Assembly (NCBI GenBank): GCA_963634745.1
Contig: CAVHCX010000020.1
Coordinates: 1 to 57,204 of the forward strand
Origin: CAKRJP01 sp963634745
Lineage (GTDB): Bacteria > Bacillota > Clostridia > Lachnospirales > Lachnospiraceae
Direction of reading: 5' to 3'
DNA: 57,204 nt
The notes beneath the pieces are model-generated. The model saw only the letters and a program-made list of their open reading frames with translations, was not told the origin of the DNA and did no database searches. Shown piece after piece: positions 7,603 to 17,206 of this stretch (positions are counted from its first letter, which is position 1; the number at the start of each line of letters is the position of its first letter). Both the position numbers and the translations under genes were made by a program.

Positions 7603-9510
7603 CTATTTTCTAGAACTCAAATATACCAACAAGACAGAGATGTCCGCCGGTGACACTCCTGATATTCTGGATGCCTGTCCAATTGATTCCGGACGATATT
7701 CTTTCAGCTTCTGAATCGCTTCTAATCGCAGACTACTTACCTGGTCGTAATCAAGATCCTCAGGGATCTTCTTCTTTTCCAGCTTTTTAAATTGTTGCAC
7801 CTGTCGCATCTGTCTGGAAATATATCCCTCATATTTTATAGAGATATCCACCTGCTCTATAACTTCATCTTTTAAATCTTCCGGAAGTTCCGGCCGGCTT
7901 TTATCCACATCCTTTAAAATTTCATAGCCAAGTTCCGGTCTACGAATAAGTTCTGCCAGCGTGGTTCCTGATGTCAGCAAGGTGCTACCATGTTCCTCCA
8001 AAAGTTTTTGAACAGCTTCGCTGGTTCCCACATGGACACTCTTTAGTCTCTCGATTTCTGAGGCAATCAGTTCTTCCTTCTTTTTGAGTCTCTCATATCT
8101 TTCATCAGAAATAAGTCCTATTTGGTGTCCCAATTCTGTCAGTCTCTGATCTGCATTATCCTGTCTTAAAAGCAAACGATACTCTGCTCTGGAGGTCATC
8201 ATTCGGTAAGGCTCATGACTTTCTTTTGTAACCAAATCATCGATAAGCACTCCAATATATCCCTGAGACCGATCTATGACAACCGCTTCCTTACCCTGTA
8301 ATTTTCTCGCTGCATTGATTCCTGCCAGCAAGCCCTGGGCCGCCGCTTCTTCGTAACCGGAGCTTCCATTAAACTGTCCGCCGCTAAACATTCCCTCAAT
8401 ATTTTTAAATTCTAATGAAGGTTTCAACTGTCTCGCATCAATGCAATCGTATTCTATGGCATATGCATTTCTTACGATTTTTGCATTTTCAAGTCCCGCT
8501 ACGCTTCTATACATTTCATACTGGACATCCTCCGGAAGAGAACTGGACATTCCTCCGATATACATTTCATTGGTATTCAGACCCTCCGGTTCGATGAAAA
8601 CTTGATGTCTGTCTTTATCGGAAAACTTTACAACCTTATCTTCTATAGAAGGGCAATATCTGGGACCGGTACCTTCAATCATTCCTGAGTAGAGGGGCGA
8701 CCGATCCAAATTATTTTTTATAATCTCATGGGTCCTAGAATTGGTATAAGTTAACCAACAAGATACCTGGTCTTTCTGAACACTGTTTGGATCTGTGGTA
8801 AATGAAAATGGCACCACTCTCTCATCTCCAAACTGCTCTTCCATCTTACTAAAATCGATGGATTTTTTATCAATACGAGCCGGGGTTCCTGTCTTAAATC
8901 GGTTCATTTTTAACCCCAATTCTTTCAGGCAATCTGTCAAATAATTTGCTGCCTGTAATCCATTCGGCCCTGTATGATTACTTACATCTCCGTAAATGCA
9001 TCTGGCACGAAGATAAGTTCCGGTACAAAGTACCACAGCCTTACACCTGTAAATGGCACCGGAATAAGTTTGTACTCCTGTAATCTTATGATCTTCTGTC
9101 AGGATATTTACAACCTCTGCCTGTCTCACTTCCAGGTTATCCTGGTTTTCTAAAACCTGTCGCATGGTCCTGCTGTAGCTTGCCTTATCGGCCTGGGCTC
9201 TTAGCGAATGAACGGCAGGTCCCTTAGACTTATTTAACATCTTAGACTGGATAAATGTCCGGTCAATCACCTTACCCATCTCTCCGCCTAAGGCATCCAA
9301 CTCTCTTACCAAATGCCCCTTAGAGCTTCCTCCTACATTTGGATTGCAGGGCATCAAGGCAATGCTATCCACACTCACTGTAAAGACTATAGTCTTACAT
9401 CCAAGTCTTGCACAAGCCAAGGCTGCCTCACATCCTGCATGTCCGGCTCCTATCACAACAACATCATATGTATCTTTATTTTCCCATACAGAATTTGCTG
9501 AATATCTCAT
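7603..9510 (-). CDS. mnmG: tRNA uridine-34 carboxymethylaminomethyl synthesis protein MnmG (GidA)
   Basis: FAD-dependent partner of MnmE that modifies the wobble uridine of tRNAs (cmnm5U34). 635 residues, normal length. N-terminal FAD motif VVIGAGHAGCEAALACARLG, then MPCNPNVGGSSKGHLVRELDALGG, the tRNA-binding GPRYCPSIEDK and FSGGQFNGSSGYEEAAAQGLLAGINAA, and the C-terminal helical domain ending in SGVSPADISVLLVYL. The ATG at 9510 lies inside the mnmE 3' end (35-bp overlap); a GGAG occurs upstream and translational coupling is likely. Confidence 0.97.
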   Translation of the reverse strand: MRYSANSVWENKDTYDVVVIGAGHAGCEAALACARLGCKTIVFTVSVDSIALMPCNPNVGGSSKGHLVRELDALGGEMGKVIDRTFIQSKMLNKSKGPAVHSLRAQADKASYSRTMRQVLENQDNLEVRQAEVVNILTEDHKITGVQTYSGAIYRCKAVVLCTGTYLRARCIYGDVSNHTGPNGLQAANYLTDCLKELGLKMNRFKTGTPARIDKKSIDFSKMEEQFGDERVVPFSFTTDPNSVQKDQVSCWLTYTNSRTHEIIKNNLDRSPLYSGMIEGTGPRYCPSIEDKVVKFSDKDRHQVFIEPEGLNTNEMYIGGMSSSLPEDVQYEMYRSVAGLENAKIVRNAYAIEYDCIDARQLKPSLEFKNIEGMFSGGQFNGSSGYEEAAAQGLLAGINAARKLQGKEAVVIDRSQGYIGVLIDDLVTKESHEPYRMMTSRAEYRLLLRQDNADQRLTELGHQIGLISDERYERLKKKEELIASEIERLKSVHVGTSEAVQKLLEEHGSTLLTSGTTLAELIRRPELGYEILKDVDKSRPELPEDLKDEVIEQVDISIKYEGYISRQMRQVQQFKKLEKKKIPEDLDYDQVSSLRLEAIQKLKEYRPESIGQASRISGVSPADISVLLVYLSSRK

Positions 9511-10870
9511 TTACCAAATCTTCTCCTATCGTTTCACCTGTAATACTTCCTAGCAATTCATATGCATCCATCAGATCTATGGAATAAAAATCCTCCGGCA
9601 TTCCAATCTCTATACTTTCCAAGACTTTCTCAAGAGCTTTTTTTGTATCTTTCAAAGCTGTCTTGTGTCTTACATTGGTAATATAGATTTCGTTATTAAA
9701 TGCAAGATTTCCTTCAAAAAACATATTTTTGATAGTCTCTTCTAATTCTTCAAGGCCACTTTGCTGCTTTGCTGAAAACTCTATTATTTTAATATCTTTT
9801 GAAAGTTTTTCATTTCTCTCTAGTTCTGTTCGATCGATCACTGTCTCCAAGTCAGTCTTATTTAATAGTAAGATAGTTTTCTTATTCTTTATCAACTTAA
9901 ATATTTCTTTATCGTTTTGATCCAAGGGAATGGAAGCATCGATCACATAAAGAATCAAATCGGCTTGCTCCGCCTCTTCTCTGGCCTTGTCCACTCCTAT
10001 TTGTTCCACCAGATCCCCGGTTTCCCTGATACCTGCGGTATCTATAATATTAAGAGAAATCCCCTGTAGATTGATATGTTCCTCCAGAGTATCTCTGGTA
10101 GTTCCTGCAATATCCGTTACAATCGCACGATCTTCCTTTACAAGTAAATTCAAAAGTGACGATTTTCCTGCATTTGGCTTTCCTAAAATGACCGTCTTAA
10201 GGCCTTCTTTGATAATTCTTCCATCCTCACAGGTATCAAGAAGTGCCTGGATCTGCTGCAGCAATTCTTCCACCACTACTTTTAAAGTTTCTCCATATCC
10301 GTCCACACTAATGTGTTCCGGATCATCAAGAGCCGTCTCTATAAAAGCCGTGTGGTAAATGATTTTACTTCTTATATCTGTTATTTTATTTCTAACATTT
10401 CCCTTTAACTGTTCAATAGAACTTTGAAGCGCATACTCATTTTGAGACACGATCAAGTCTCCCACCGCCTCAGCCTGGGAAAGATCCATCTTACCATTTA
10501 AAAAGGCTCTTTTGGTAAATTCACCCGGCTCGGCAGGCCTTGCTCCATTCTTTATCAGGACCTCCAAAATCCGCTTCATAACGAAGACACCGCCGTGGCA
10601 GTTAATCTCCACGGTATCCTCTCCCGTGTAGGTATGAGGGCCTCTCATAAGCATGACTAGGACTTCATCGATGGTCTCCCCTTCATCGGCTATATAGCCA
10701 TAATGAATGGTATGCGTCTTCTGTTTACTAAGCTCTTTATTTGATTTGCTCACATAAACTCGGTCTGCAATCTCCACTGCTTCACTGCCGCTCATCCTCA
10801 CAATTCCTATACCGGAATTACTCATAGCGGTGGAAATAGCTGCAATGGTTGTATCTATATTCTTTAGCAT
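9476..10870 (-). CDS. mnmE: tRNA modification GTPase MnmE (TrmE)
   Basis: GTPase partner of MnmG in wobble uridine modification. 464 residues: N-terminal tetrahydrofolate-binding domain, helical domain, and inserted G domain with G1 GKPNAGKSSLLN, G2 TDIAGTTRDT, G3 DTAGIRET, G4 NKTD and G5 SAKQ. The C-terminal CIFSKFCIGK-type ending is here EIFSKFCMGK, with the catalytic Cys retained. The start follows AAGGAGG. Upstream (10871-11004) is the terminator of the khpB operon, so mnmE probably begins a new transcript. Confidence 0.97.
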   Translation of the reverse strand: MLKNIDTTIAAISTAMSNSGIGIVRMSGSEAVEIADRVYVSKSNKELSKQKTHTIHYGYIADEGETIDEVLVMLMRGPHTYTGEDTVEINCHGGVFVMKRILEVLIKNGARPAEPGEFTKRAFLNGKMDLSQAEAVGDLIVSQNEYALQSSIEQLKGNVRNKITDIRSKIIYHTAFIETALDDPEHISVDGYGETLKVVVEELLQQIQALLDTCEDGRIIKEGLKTVILGKPNAGKSSLLNLLVKEDRAIVTDIAGTTRDTLEEHINLQGISLNIIDTAGIRETGDLVEQIGVDKAREEAEQADLILYVIDASIPLDQNDKEIFKLIKNKKTILLLNKTDLETVIDRTELERNEKLSKDIKIIEFSAKQQSGLEELEETIKNMFFEGNLAFNNEIYITNVRHKTALKDTKKALEKVLESIEIGMPEDFYSIDLMDAYELLGSITGETIGEDLVNEIFSKFCMGK

Positions 10871-10968
10871 CTAGGCCCTCCTTTTATCCATTTATGAAGT
10901 CCTGGTCAAACTTCTATCCTTAATGTCTCATAGGCATTCTACAATGCCATATAAACTCATATAAACAT

Positions 10969-10995
10969 AAAGGGAGCTTTTGACGGCTCCCCTTA
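10969..10995 (-). terminator. terminator after khpB
   Basis: On the minus strand AAGGGGAGC pairs with GCTCCCTTT around loop CGTCAAAA, directly after the khpB stop, followed by ATGTTTATATG. It closes the rpmH-rnpA-yidD-yidC-khpB operon. Confidence 0.75.
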
Positions 10996-11004
10996 CAAAT
11001 TCAT

Positions 11005-11895
11005 TTATTTATCTCTGTTGCGTACATAGGTAACAACTACTTTTCTGTAAGGCTCTTCACCTTCGCTATGTGTTGCTACTGCAGGATCTGCCTGCAAAGT
11101 AGAATGGATAATTCTTCTCTCATAAGGGTTCATAGGCTCAAGAGAAACAGTTCTTCTTGTCTTCTTTACCTTACTTGCAATATTTCTTGCAAGATTCTCA
11201 AGAGTATCTTTTCTTCTACTTCTATAATTTTCAGTATCTAACTTTACTCGAACGTATCCGCTCTGGTTCTTGTTAGCTACACGATTTGCTAGGTACTGAA
11301 GAGAATCTAAGGTCTGTCCTCTCTTACCAATGAGGATTCCCATATTCTCACCCTCGACATTAATTGCAAGGGCTCCCTCTTCATCTACCTTAGAAGTTAC
11401 CTTAACATCTCCCATATCCATTGCGTTTAATACATCGTAAATGAATTTCTCGCAAGCTTCGATAGTGGCATCTTCTACTTTTGCAAGTTCTACTTCTTTC
11501 TTAATCGGAGCTTCCTTGGTATATTCCTTCTTCGGAGCTCTCTTCTTAGAAGACTTGTCAAATTTCTTTTCAGGATACTTGTCACTCTTGCGTGGCTTTT
11601 CTTCTTTCTTTGTATCCTTTTTTATTTCTTTATCTTCGACCTTAGCTTCTGTCTGGATTTCTTCCTTAACCTCGGCTTCCTTGCTTGTCTCTTCAACAGG
11701 CTCTTCCTTAGTTACTGGTTCTTCCTCTTTTTTTCTGGCTTTGATCACTGCCTGCTTCATGCCGATTCCTAAAAATCCTGCACTACCCTTTTCAATTACT
11801 TCGTAATCCAGATGATCTCTTGTTACGCCTAACTGGATTTGTGCTTCAGTAATTGCATCTTCAACATTCTTTGCTGATACTGTAATAAATTCCAT
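11005..11895 (-). CDS. khpB: RNA-binding protein KhpB (Jag/EloR)
   Basis: RNA-binding partner of KhpA involved in cell elongation and division in Firmicutes; gene always near yidC. 296 residues. The N-terminal Jag domain (MEFITVSAKNVEDAITEAQI, then LGIGMKQAVIKARKK) is followed by a long Lys/Glu-rich charged linker (residues about 55-140), a KH domain with ILIGKRGQTLDSLQYLANRV, and a C-terminal R3H domain (RRIIHSTLQADPAVATHSEGEEP). The linker is longer and more acidic than in Bacillus. It starts 12 bp after yidC, from a GGGGG-type ribosome binding site. Confidence 0.95.
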   Translation of the reverse strand: MEFITVSAKNVEDAITEAQIQLGVTRDHLDYEVIEKGSAGFLGIGMKQAVIKARKKEEEPVTKEEPVEETSKEAEVKEEIQTEAKVEDKEIKKDTKKEEKPRKSDKYPEKKFDKSSKKRAPKKEYTKEAPIKKEVELAKVEDATIEACEKFIYDVLNAMDMGDVKVTSKVDEEGALAINVEGENMGILIGKRGQTLDSLQYLANRVANKNQSGYVRVKLDTENYRSRRKDTLENLARNIASKVKKTRRTVSLEPMNPYERRIIHSTLQADPAVATHSEGEEPYRKVVVTYVRNRDK

Positions 11896-11907
11896 GATAG
11901 CCGCCCC

Positions 11908-12990
11908 CTAATTATTCTCGTTAAATTTCTTGACCATGTTTGCTTTAGAAGCAAGACTTCCTGCCTTGGCATTCTGAGCCTTGTTCTTAGCTTGCTCGAT
12001 CTTTGCTTCTTTCTCCTTGGTATCTTTTACATTCACCTTGGATGCTGATTTGCTGAGAGTCTTAGTGTTCTGCTGAGCCATAGCATTGATACGATCTGCT
12101 TTCTCGCCTCTTTGCTGTTTCTTCTTAGCAGCCTTCTCCTTGTTCTTCTCAACAAGCTCGTCTAAGGACATCTTAGATAAATGCTTATTGATTGCTACCT
12201 GCTGTACAATACGGACAAGGGCACTGACGATCCAGTAAACACCGATACCGGTAGGTAGAGTAAATACCATGAAGACTGAGAATAAAGGCATGGTAATCAT
12301 CATGCTGTTCATAGAACTAGCCATAGGATTATCCTTCATCATCTCATTCTGTCCACTCATAGCCTGAGACAGTTTGATACTTGCAAACTGGGTTGCACCG
12401 GATAATACAGGAAGCAGAATTGCTGTAATGATAATGACAACTGCCGGTAGATCGTAACTTCCCGCATTCTTGATCAAGGTTGTAGGTGATACTGTCATAT
12501 CCGGGATTGTAAGGAATGTGTTTACAATAGCCGGTGCATTCTTCATAGCCGGCACATACTCCTGGATATTATAAATGACTGGGTACAAGGCGAAAAGTAA
12601 AGGCATCTGTATCAAGAGCGGAAGGCATCCTCCCATCATAGATACGCCGTACTTGTCATAAACCTGCTGAATCTCTTCCTGCTGAGCTAGCGTAGCAGCC
12701 TGATCTAAGGATCTTCCCTTACTCTTCTCTTTATACTTCTTCTGAATCGCCTTGATCTCCGGATTCATAGCAGCTGTCATTCTAGATGATCTTTGCTGTG
12801 TCACCGTAAGAGGAAGCATAAGAGTATATACCAAAATGGTATAAATTATGATCGAAAGACCAACCAATCCTGCATCACTAGGTAACGTACTGTCCAAGGT
12901 CTGATAGATAAAGTTCATTACCTTACCTAAGAGCCAACACAACTGTCCTACAAGTGGCCAGCTTGCCGCAGTAAGTAAACTTGGTGTCAT
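11908..12990 (-). CDS. yidC: membrane protein insertase YidC
   Basis: Inserts and folds membrane proteins, alone or with Sec. The start is taken at the ATG at 12988-12990 (MTPSLLTAASWPLVGQL) because a TGGAGGAA box lies 10 bases upstream; a longer TTG-initiated frame would swallow this box. That gives 360 residues. Five membrane segments can be traced: the first near residues 15-35, then VGLSIIIYTILVYTLMLPL with the hydrophilic-groove Arg region after it (TQQRSSRM), PLLIQMPLLFALYPVIY, AVVIIITAILLPVL and PLFSVFMVFTLPTGIGVYWIVSALV. The C-terminal tail is very Lys/Ala-rich, typical of ribosome-contacting tails. Confidence 0.93.
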   Translation of the reverse strand: MTPSLLTAASWPLVGQLCWLLGKVMNFIYQTLDSTLPSDAGLVGLSIIIYTILVYTLMLPLTVTQQRSSRMTAAMNPEIKAIQKKYKEKSKGRSLDQAATLAQQEEIQQVYDKYGVSMMGGCLPLLIQMPLLFALYPVIYNIQEYVPAMKNAPAIVNTFLTIPDMTVSPTTLIKNAGSYDLPAVVIIITAILLPVLSGATQFASIKLSQAMSGQNEMMKDNPMASSMNSMMITMPLFSVFMVFTLPTGIGVYWIVSALVRIVQQVAINKHLSKMSLDELVEKNKEKAAKKKQQRGEKADRINAMAQQNTKTLSKSASKVNVKDTKEKEAKIEQAKNKAQNAKAGSLASKANMVKKFNENN

Positions 12991-13028
12991 AATCAATTCC
13001 TCCATATTCAATTTTTTGTGTCATAACT

Positions 13029-13241
13029 TCAAGGGACCGGGTCATACCCGCCCTTTGAGAAAGGATTACAACGTAATATGCGATAGGCTGCCAGGCCACT
13101 TCCCTTTATCACTCCATGCTTTTCTACTGCCTCTATGGCATAGCAGGAGCATGTGGGATAATATTTACAAGTAGGCCCTCCCTTAAGGGGCGATAAATAC
13201 TTCTGATAAAACCTTATACACCCTATCAGAAACCTTTTCAT
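13029..13241 (-). CDS. yidD: membrane protein insertion efficiency factor YidD
   Basis: A 70-residue protein with the YidD signature RFYQKYLSPLKGGPTCKYYPTCSCYAIEAVEKHG and GGYDPVP at the C-terminus; three conserved Cys are seen. Located between rnpA (13 bp) and yidC (18-38 bp), its normal place. It helps YidC-dependent insertion at the inner face of the membrane. Confidence 0.95.
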   Translation of the reverse strand: MKRFLIGCIRFYQKYLSPLKGGPTCKYYPTCSCYAIEAVEKHGVIKGSGLAAYRILRCNPFSKGGYDPVP

Positions 13242-13254
13242 AATTACGCGACTC

Positions 13255-13590
13255 CTAATCTATAATATTATGAAGACCCGCCAGATGGAGCATTGCGCCG
13301 TCAATGTCTTTATATCTTTTTTCTTTGGCGCCTATTCTTGCTATTACAACTATATCTATTCCACATCTGTATCGGTCTTCTTGCAGTCTGTAACTTTCTC
13401 TGATCAGTCTGGCTAATCTATGACGTACGATACTGTTTCCTACTTTTTTGCTAACGGAAATTCCCAGTCTGTTCTTATTCATATGATTCTCAAGGACATA
13501 CATGACCAAATACTTGTTGGCATAGGACTTTCCCTTCCTGTATACCTGCTGAAAATCTTTGTTCTTTTTTAGTGACTCGGAATATTTCAT
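13255..13590 (-). CDS. rnpA: ribonuclease P protein component
   Basis: Protein subunit of RNase P, which matures tRNA 5' ends. 111 residues, start MKYSESLKKNKDFQQVYRKGKS after AGGAGAAGG. The RNR-like motif is NKNRLGISVSKKVGNSIVRHRLARLIRESYR (read around residues 38-68), with the basic signature intact. It follows rpmH in the usual head-to-tail order. Confidence 0.96.
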   Translation of the reverse strand: MKYSESLKKNKDFQQVYRKGKSYANKYLVMYVLENHMNKNRLGISVSKKVGNSIVRHRLARLIRESYRLQEDRYRCGIDIVVIARIGAKEKRYKDIDGAMLHLAGLHNIID

Positions 13591-13664
13591 CTACCTTCTC
13601 CTAACCTATGTGATCCTTCTTCTCACTTAAAAAAGTATAGAAGAAAAGGCCACATACATGCGGC

Positions 13665-13799
13665 CTAAGCTGATAATTTCTTTCTTCCTTTAGCTCTTCT
13701 GCTAGCAAGTACTTTTCTTCCACCTGCTGTGCTCATTCTCTGTCTAAATCCATGAACTTTGGATCTATGTCTTTTATTTGGCTGGAATGTCATCTTCAT
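13665..13799 (-). CDS. rpmH: 50S ribosomal protein L34
   Basis: A 44-residue protein read directly on the minus strand: it begins MKMTFQPNKRHRSKVHGFRQ and ends RRAKGRKKLSA, with the invariant HGFR and MSTAGGRKVLASRRAKGR segments. A GGAGGTGGATATCA ribosome binding site precedes the ATG at 13797-13799. It heads the rpmH-rnpA-yidD-yidC-khpB operon, divergent from dnaA across the origin. Confidence 0.97.
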   Translation of the reverse strand: MKMTFQPNKRHRSKVHGFRQRMSTAGGRKVLASRRAKGRKKLSA

Positions 13800-13930
13800 T
13801 GATATCCACCTCCTTATTATTTATGTAAGGGTACTCCCCTGTTTTTCTAAAGACACTGCTCTCATTATATTAAAAGATATATTTCAAGTCAAGCAAAATA
13901 GCTATTTTTCTGCTAAATTTACCTATTTAC

Positions 13931-14049
13931 TTTTCCACAAATTGTGGAAAACTTTGTGAATTTATGTGGAAAACCTGTGGATTTCCACATTTTCATCAAA
14001 ATAATCCCCGTTTTTATGGGATTTTCCTATGTTTATAAAGTTATCCACA
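13931..14049. other. oriC: oriC, DnaA-box cluster upstream of dnaA
   Basis: In the 350-bp rpmH-dnaA gap: TTTTCCACA (13931-13939), TGTGGAAAA (13943-13951 and 13965-13973), TGTGGATTT (13976-13984) and a perfect TTATCCACA (14041-14049). AT-rich DNA surrounds them. This matches the upstream half of a Bacillus/Clostridia bipartite origin and probably also autoregulates dnaA. The rpmH and dnaA promoters must lie here. Confidence 0.85.
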
Positions 14050-14149
14050 TAGATTAATGTTTGCCTATTCGAATCTTTTGATGTAGAATAAGAAAGAGTG
14101 GGTAATTATATATTTTACCCTTATAAGAGTTAATTAGGAGTATTTAAGA

Positions 14150-15538
14150 ATGAGCATAGTAGAGGAAAAATGGCCTGAAATTATTGAACATTTACGCGTA
14201 GAACACGATCTTTCCAGTACTTCCTTTCGTACCTGGATCCTTCCACTAAAGATTTTCAAGGTAACAGAGGATACGGTTTACATTCTCGTAGTTCAAAGTG
14301 CAAGTATTGATTATATCGATAAAAAGTACATGCTTCCTCTCAAGGTTTGCATTGCCGATATCGTAGATAAGGAGTATGATATCGTCTTTATCTCTGAGGA
14401 TGACAATGAATATGAAGCTTTAAAGGAAAGTACAGAGGATGTCGTTCAAAAAAGAAAGGTAAAAAGCGCCGCTGAAAAAGCCGGTCTGAATCCAAAATAT
14501 ACTTTTGACACCTTTGTAGTAGGTAGCAATAATAGCTTCGCTCATGCAGCATCCGTGGCAGTAGCGGAATCTCCGGGAGAAGTTTACAATCCTCTCTTCC
14601 TTTATGGAGGTGTTGGACTCGGAAAAACCCACCTTATGCATTCCGTCGCTCATTATATATTAGAAACGAATCCGAAAAAGAAGGTTCTCTACGTTACCAG
14701 TGAGACCTTTACCAATGAGTTGATCGAATCACTGAAGATGGGTCGTTCTTCCGGAAATGATTCTTCCATGACCAACTTCCGTGATAAATATAGGAACATT
14801 GACGTTCTTTTAGTCGATGATATTCAATTTATTATAGGTAAGGAGAGTACCCAGGAGGAGTTTTTCCATACCTTTAATCATCTTCATACCTCCGGCAAGC
14901 AGATTATAATTTCATCTGATAAACCGCCCAAGGATATTGAAACCCTAGAAGCAAGACTCCGCACACGTTTTGAGTGGGGTCTCATTGCTGACATTTCCTC
15001 CCCTAATTATGAGACTCGTATGGCTATTCTTCAGAAGAAGATTGAGTTAGATCATTTAGAAAAATACAACATTTCAAAGGAAGTACTTGATTATATTGCT
15101 TCTAATATAAAGTCGAATATTCGTGAGCTGGAGGGATCTCTTAATAAATTGATCGCTCTTTATAAGCTGACCAACAATGGAGGAGAGATTGATATATCCT
15201 TGGCTGCAGAGGCTCTTAAGGATATGATTTCCTCTGAAAATAGAAGAGAAGTGACTCCGGAACTTATCATTGATATAGTAGCGGAGCATTTTGGTGTTTC
15301 TATTAATGACTTAAAGAGTACCAAGCGTAATGCTGATATTTCCTATGCCAGACAAATTTCTATGTATCTGGTTCGTACCATGACGGATACATCCTTAAAA
15401 GCAGTAGGAGTTATGCTTGGAGGACGCGACCACTCTACCATCAAGCATGGAGTAGAACTGATTGACGAGAAGATCAAGACAGATGACTCCGTAGCCAACA
15501 CTGTCAACATTATTAAGAAGAAGATTAACCCGGCCTAG
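14150..15538 (+). CDS. dnaA: chromosomal replication initiator protein DnaA
   Basis: AAA+ ATPase that binds DnaA boxes and opens oriC. 462 residues. Domain I at the N-terminus (TSFRTWILPLKIF), linker II about residues 85-110, domain III starting at LNPKYTFDTFVVGSNNSFAHAA, Walker A GGVGLGKTHLMH, Walker B VLLVDDIQFI, sensor and arginine-finger region DKPPKDIETLEARLRTRFEWG, domain IV with the DNA-binding signature MLGGRDHSTIKHGVELI. The start follows TTAGGAG. DnaA-box clusters lie on both sides of the gene. Confidence 0.98.
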   Translation: MSIVEEKWPEIIEHLRVEHDLSSTSFRTWILPLKIFKVTEDTVYILVVQSASIDYIDKKYMLPLKVCIADIVDKEYDIVFISEDDNEYEALKESTEDVVQKRKVKSAAEKAGLNPKYTFDTFVVGSNNSFAHAASVAVAESPGEVYNPLFLYGGVGLGKTHLMHSVAHYILETNPKKKVLYVTSETFTNELIESLKMGRSSGNDSSMTNFRDKYRNIDVLLVDDIQFIIGKESTQEEFFHTFNHLHTSGKQIIISSDKPPKDIETLEARLRTRFEWGLIADISSPNYETRMAILQKKIELDHLEKYNISKEVLDYIASNIKSNIRELEGSLNKLIALYKLTNNGGEIDISLAAEALKDMISSENRREVTPELIIDIVAEHFGVSINDLKSTKRNADISYARQISMYLVRTMTDTSLKAVGVMLGGRDHSTIKHGVELIDEKIKTDDSVANTVNIIKKKINPA

Positions 15539-15565
15539 GGAGTTTTCCCCGGTTTTTTGAAAATG

Positions 15566-15773
15566 TGTTGATAGGTATGTGGATAAATACCCCTATTTGG
15601 GGGATAACTTTGGAAAAACATGTGGATAATTCGATGATTTTTAAATTTTGTGGGGATTTTACCTGGATTTATCCACAGAAGCTCCACAGCAAATCAACCT
15701 GACTTTCCCAAAGATATCCCAAGGCGAAATCCTTGTATTTACTGGCTTTGAGAGGGTTTTCCTCTTATCCACA
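15566..15773. other. oriC: oriC, DnaA-box cluster between dnaA and dnaN
   Basis: Perfect 9-mers TGTGGATAA at 15578-15586 and 15621-15629 and TTATCCACA at 15669-15677 and 15765-15773, plus a weaker TGTTGATAG at 15566-15574. The stretch between 15630 and 15668 is AT-rich (TTTTTAAATTTT) and is the best candidate unwinding element. The gap 15539-15849 holds no gene. Confidence 0.88.
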
Positions 15774-15849
15774 CCCCCTAATACTAATGAGACGAAATTT
15801 ATTCATATATATCTTTATATGTTTGCGTGGTGAAAGGAGTTTTACACAT

Positions 15850-16959
15850 ATGAGATTAATTTGTTCTAAATCCGAACTTTCCAAAGGAGTTAGTACCGTT
15901 ATGAAGGCTGTTCCTTCAAAGACTACTATGGACATCCTTAATTGTATTCTTGTAGATGCAACCAATGATGTAATCCGTTTAACTGCTAATGATATGGATC
16001 TCGGTATCCAGACAGAAGTAGAAGGTGAGATTGTAGAGAGAGGAATGATTGCTCTTGATGCAAAACTATTTTCAGATATTGTTAGAAAGCTTCCTGATAA
16101 TGATGTGATCATTACAACCGATGAGAATCTTCAAACTACTATTAACTGTGAAAAAGCTAGATTTGCTATTTCCGGTAAACCAGGAGAAGAGTTTGCTTAT
16201 TTACCTGTAATTGAAAAGAATGATTCTGTTGAACTTTCACAGTTTACTTTGAAGGAGCTTATCAGACAGACTATTTTCTCTACCTCTGATTCAGAGACCA
16301 ATAAGATGATGAGTGGAGAGTTGTTCGAGATCAAAGATCAGATGCTTCGAGTTGTATCCTTGGATGGTCATAGAGTTTCTCTTCGTAAACTTCCGATCAC
16401 GGAAGCTACTGCAGATACTAAGATGATTGTTCCCGGAAAGACCTTGAACGAAGTAAGTAAGATTTTACCTGGAGAGATGGATGCTAAGGTATTGATTTCT
16501 TATACCAGCAATCATATCGTCTTTGAATTTGATCATACCATTGTTGTTTCTAGACTGATCGATGGAGAATATTTTAAGATTGATCATATGTTCTCAAATG
16601 ACTACGATACCAAGGTTCGTATCAACAAAAAGGAATTAATCAGCTGTATTGACAGAGCCACTCTTTTTGTAAAAGAGGGAGATAAGAAGCCTATTATTAT
16701 AAATATCGGCGATGAAGTGATGGAGCTTAAAATCAAATCTCCGATTGGATCACTCAATGAAGAAATTTATATCAACAAAGAGGGAAAAGACTTATTGATT
16801 GGATTTAATCCTAGATTTTTGTTGGATGCCCTTCGAGTTATTGATGATGAAGAAGTAACTTTATATCTCATGAATTCCAAAGCTCCATGTTTTATCAAGG
16901 ATGATGAGGAAAGTTATATTTACTTGATTCTTCCTATCAATTTCAGCAGTGTTGCATAA
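15850..16959 (+). CDS. dnaN: DNA polymerase III subunit beta (sliding clamp)
   Basis: Ring-shaped processivity clamp. The start is placed at the ATG at 15850 (MRLICSKSELSKGVSTVMKA), preceded by GAAAGGAG; the open frame extends 39 codons further upstream through the oriC boxes but lacks clamp-like sequence there. This gives 369 residues, typical. Three clamp domains can be followed; the C-terminus IYLILPINFSSVA is close to the usual LILPM(R/N) ending that forms the partner-binding pocket. Confidence 0.97.
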   Translation: MRLICSKSELSKGVSTVMKAVPSKTTMDILNCILVDATNDVIRLTANDMDLGIQTEVEGEIVERGMIALDAKLFSDIVRKLPDNDVIITTDENLQTTINCEKARFAISGKPGEEFAYLPVIEKNDSVELSQFTLKELIRQTIFSTSDSETNKMMSGELFEIKDQMLRVVSLDGHRVSLRKLPITEATADTKMIVPGKTLNEVSKILPGEMDAKVLISYTSNHIVFEFDHTIVVSRLIDGEYFKIDHMFSNDYDTKVRINKKELISCIDRATLFVKEGDKKPIIINIGDEVMELKIKSPIGSLNEEIYINKEGKDLLIGFNPRFLLDALRVIDDEEVTLYLMNSKAPCFIKDDEESYIYLILPINFSSVA

Positions 16960-16996
16960 AATTTGAATTTTTAAAAGATAATTTAAGGAGTAAGCA

Positions 16997-17206
16997 GTGG
17001 AAGTTATTAAACTTAGAGATGAATTTATAAAATTAGGGCAGGCTCTTAAGGCTGCAGGCTTGGTAGAAAACGGAGTGGAAGCCAAGGAAGTAATCCAGGA
17101 TGGTTTGGTTCAAGTCAATGGTCAGGTAGACCTAAGAAGGGGTCGTAAATTATACGACGGTGACTTGGTAACTTTTAACGGAGAAGAGATCAAAGTTGAA
17201 AATTAA
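16997..17206 (+). CDS. yaaA: S4 domain RNA-binding protein YaaA
   Basis: A 69-residue S4 domain: IKLGQALKAAGLVENGVEAKEVIQDGLVQVNG, then RRGRKLYDGD. Starts with GTG after AAGGAG. It sits between dnaN and recF as in Bacillus, where the gene is called yaaA/rlbA; probable role in ribosome assembly or RNA binding. It overlaps recF by 11 bp. Confidence 0.93.
   Translation: MEVIKLRDEFIKLGQALKAAGLVENGVEAKEVIQDGLVQVNGQVDLRRGRKLYDGDLVTFNGEEIKVEN

Noticed and set aside
15733..15849. N-terminal extension of dnaN
   Set aside because: The extra codons cross a DnaA box and have no clamp similarity; the ATG at 15850 has a good ribosome binding site and the normal N-terminus.
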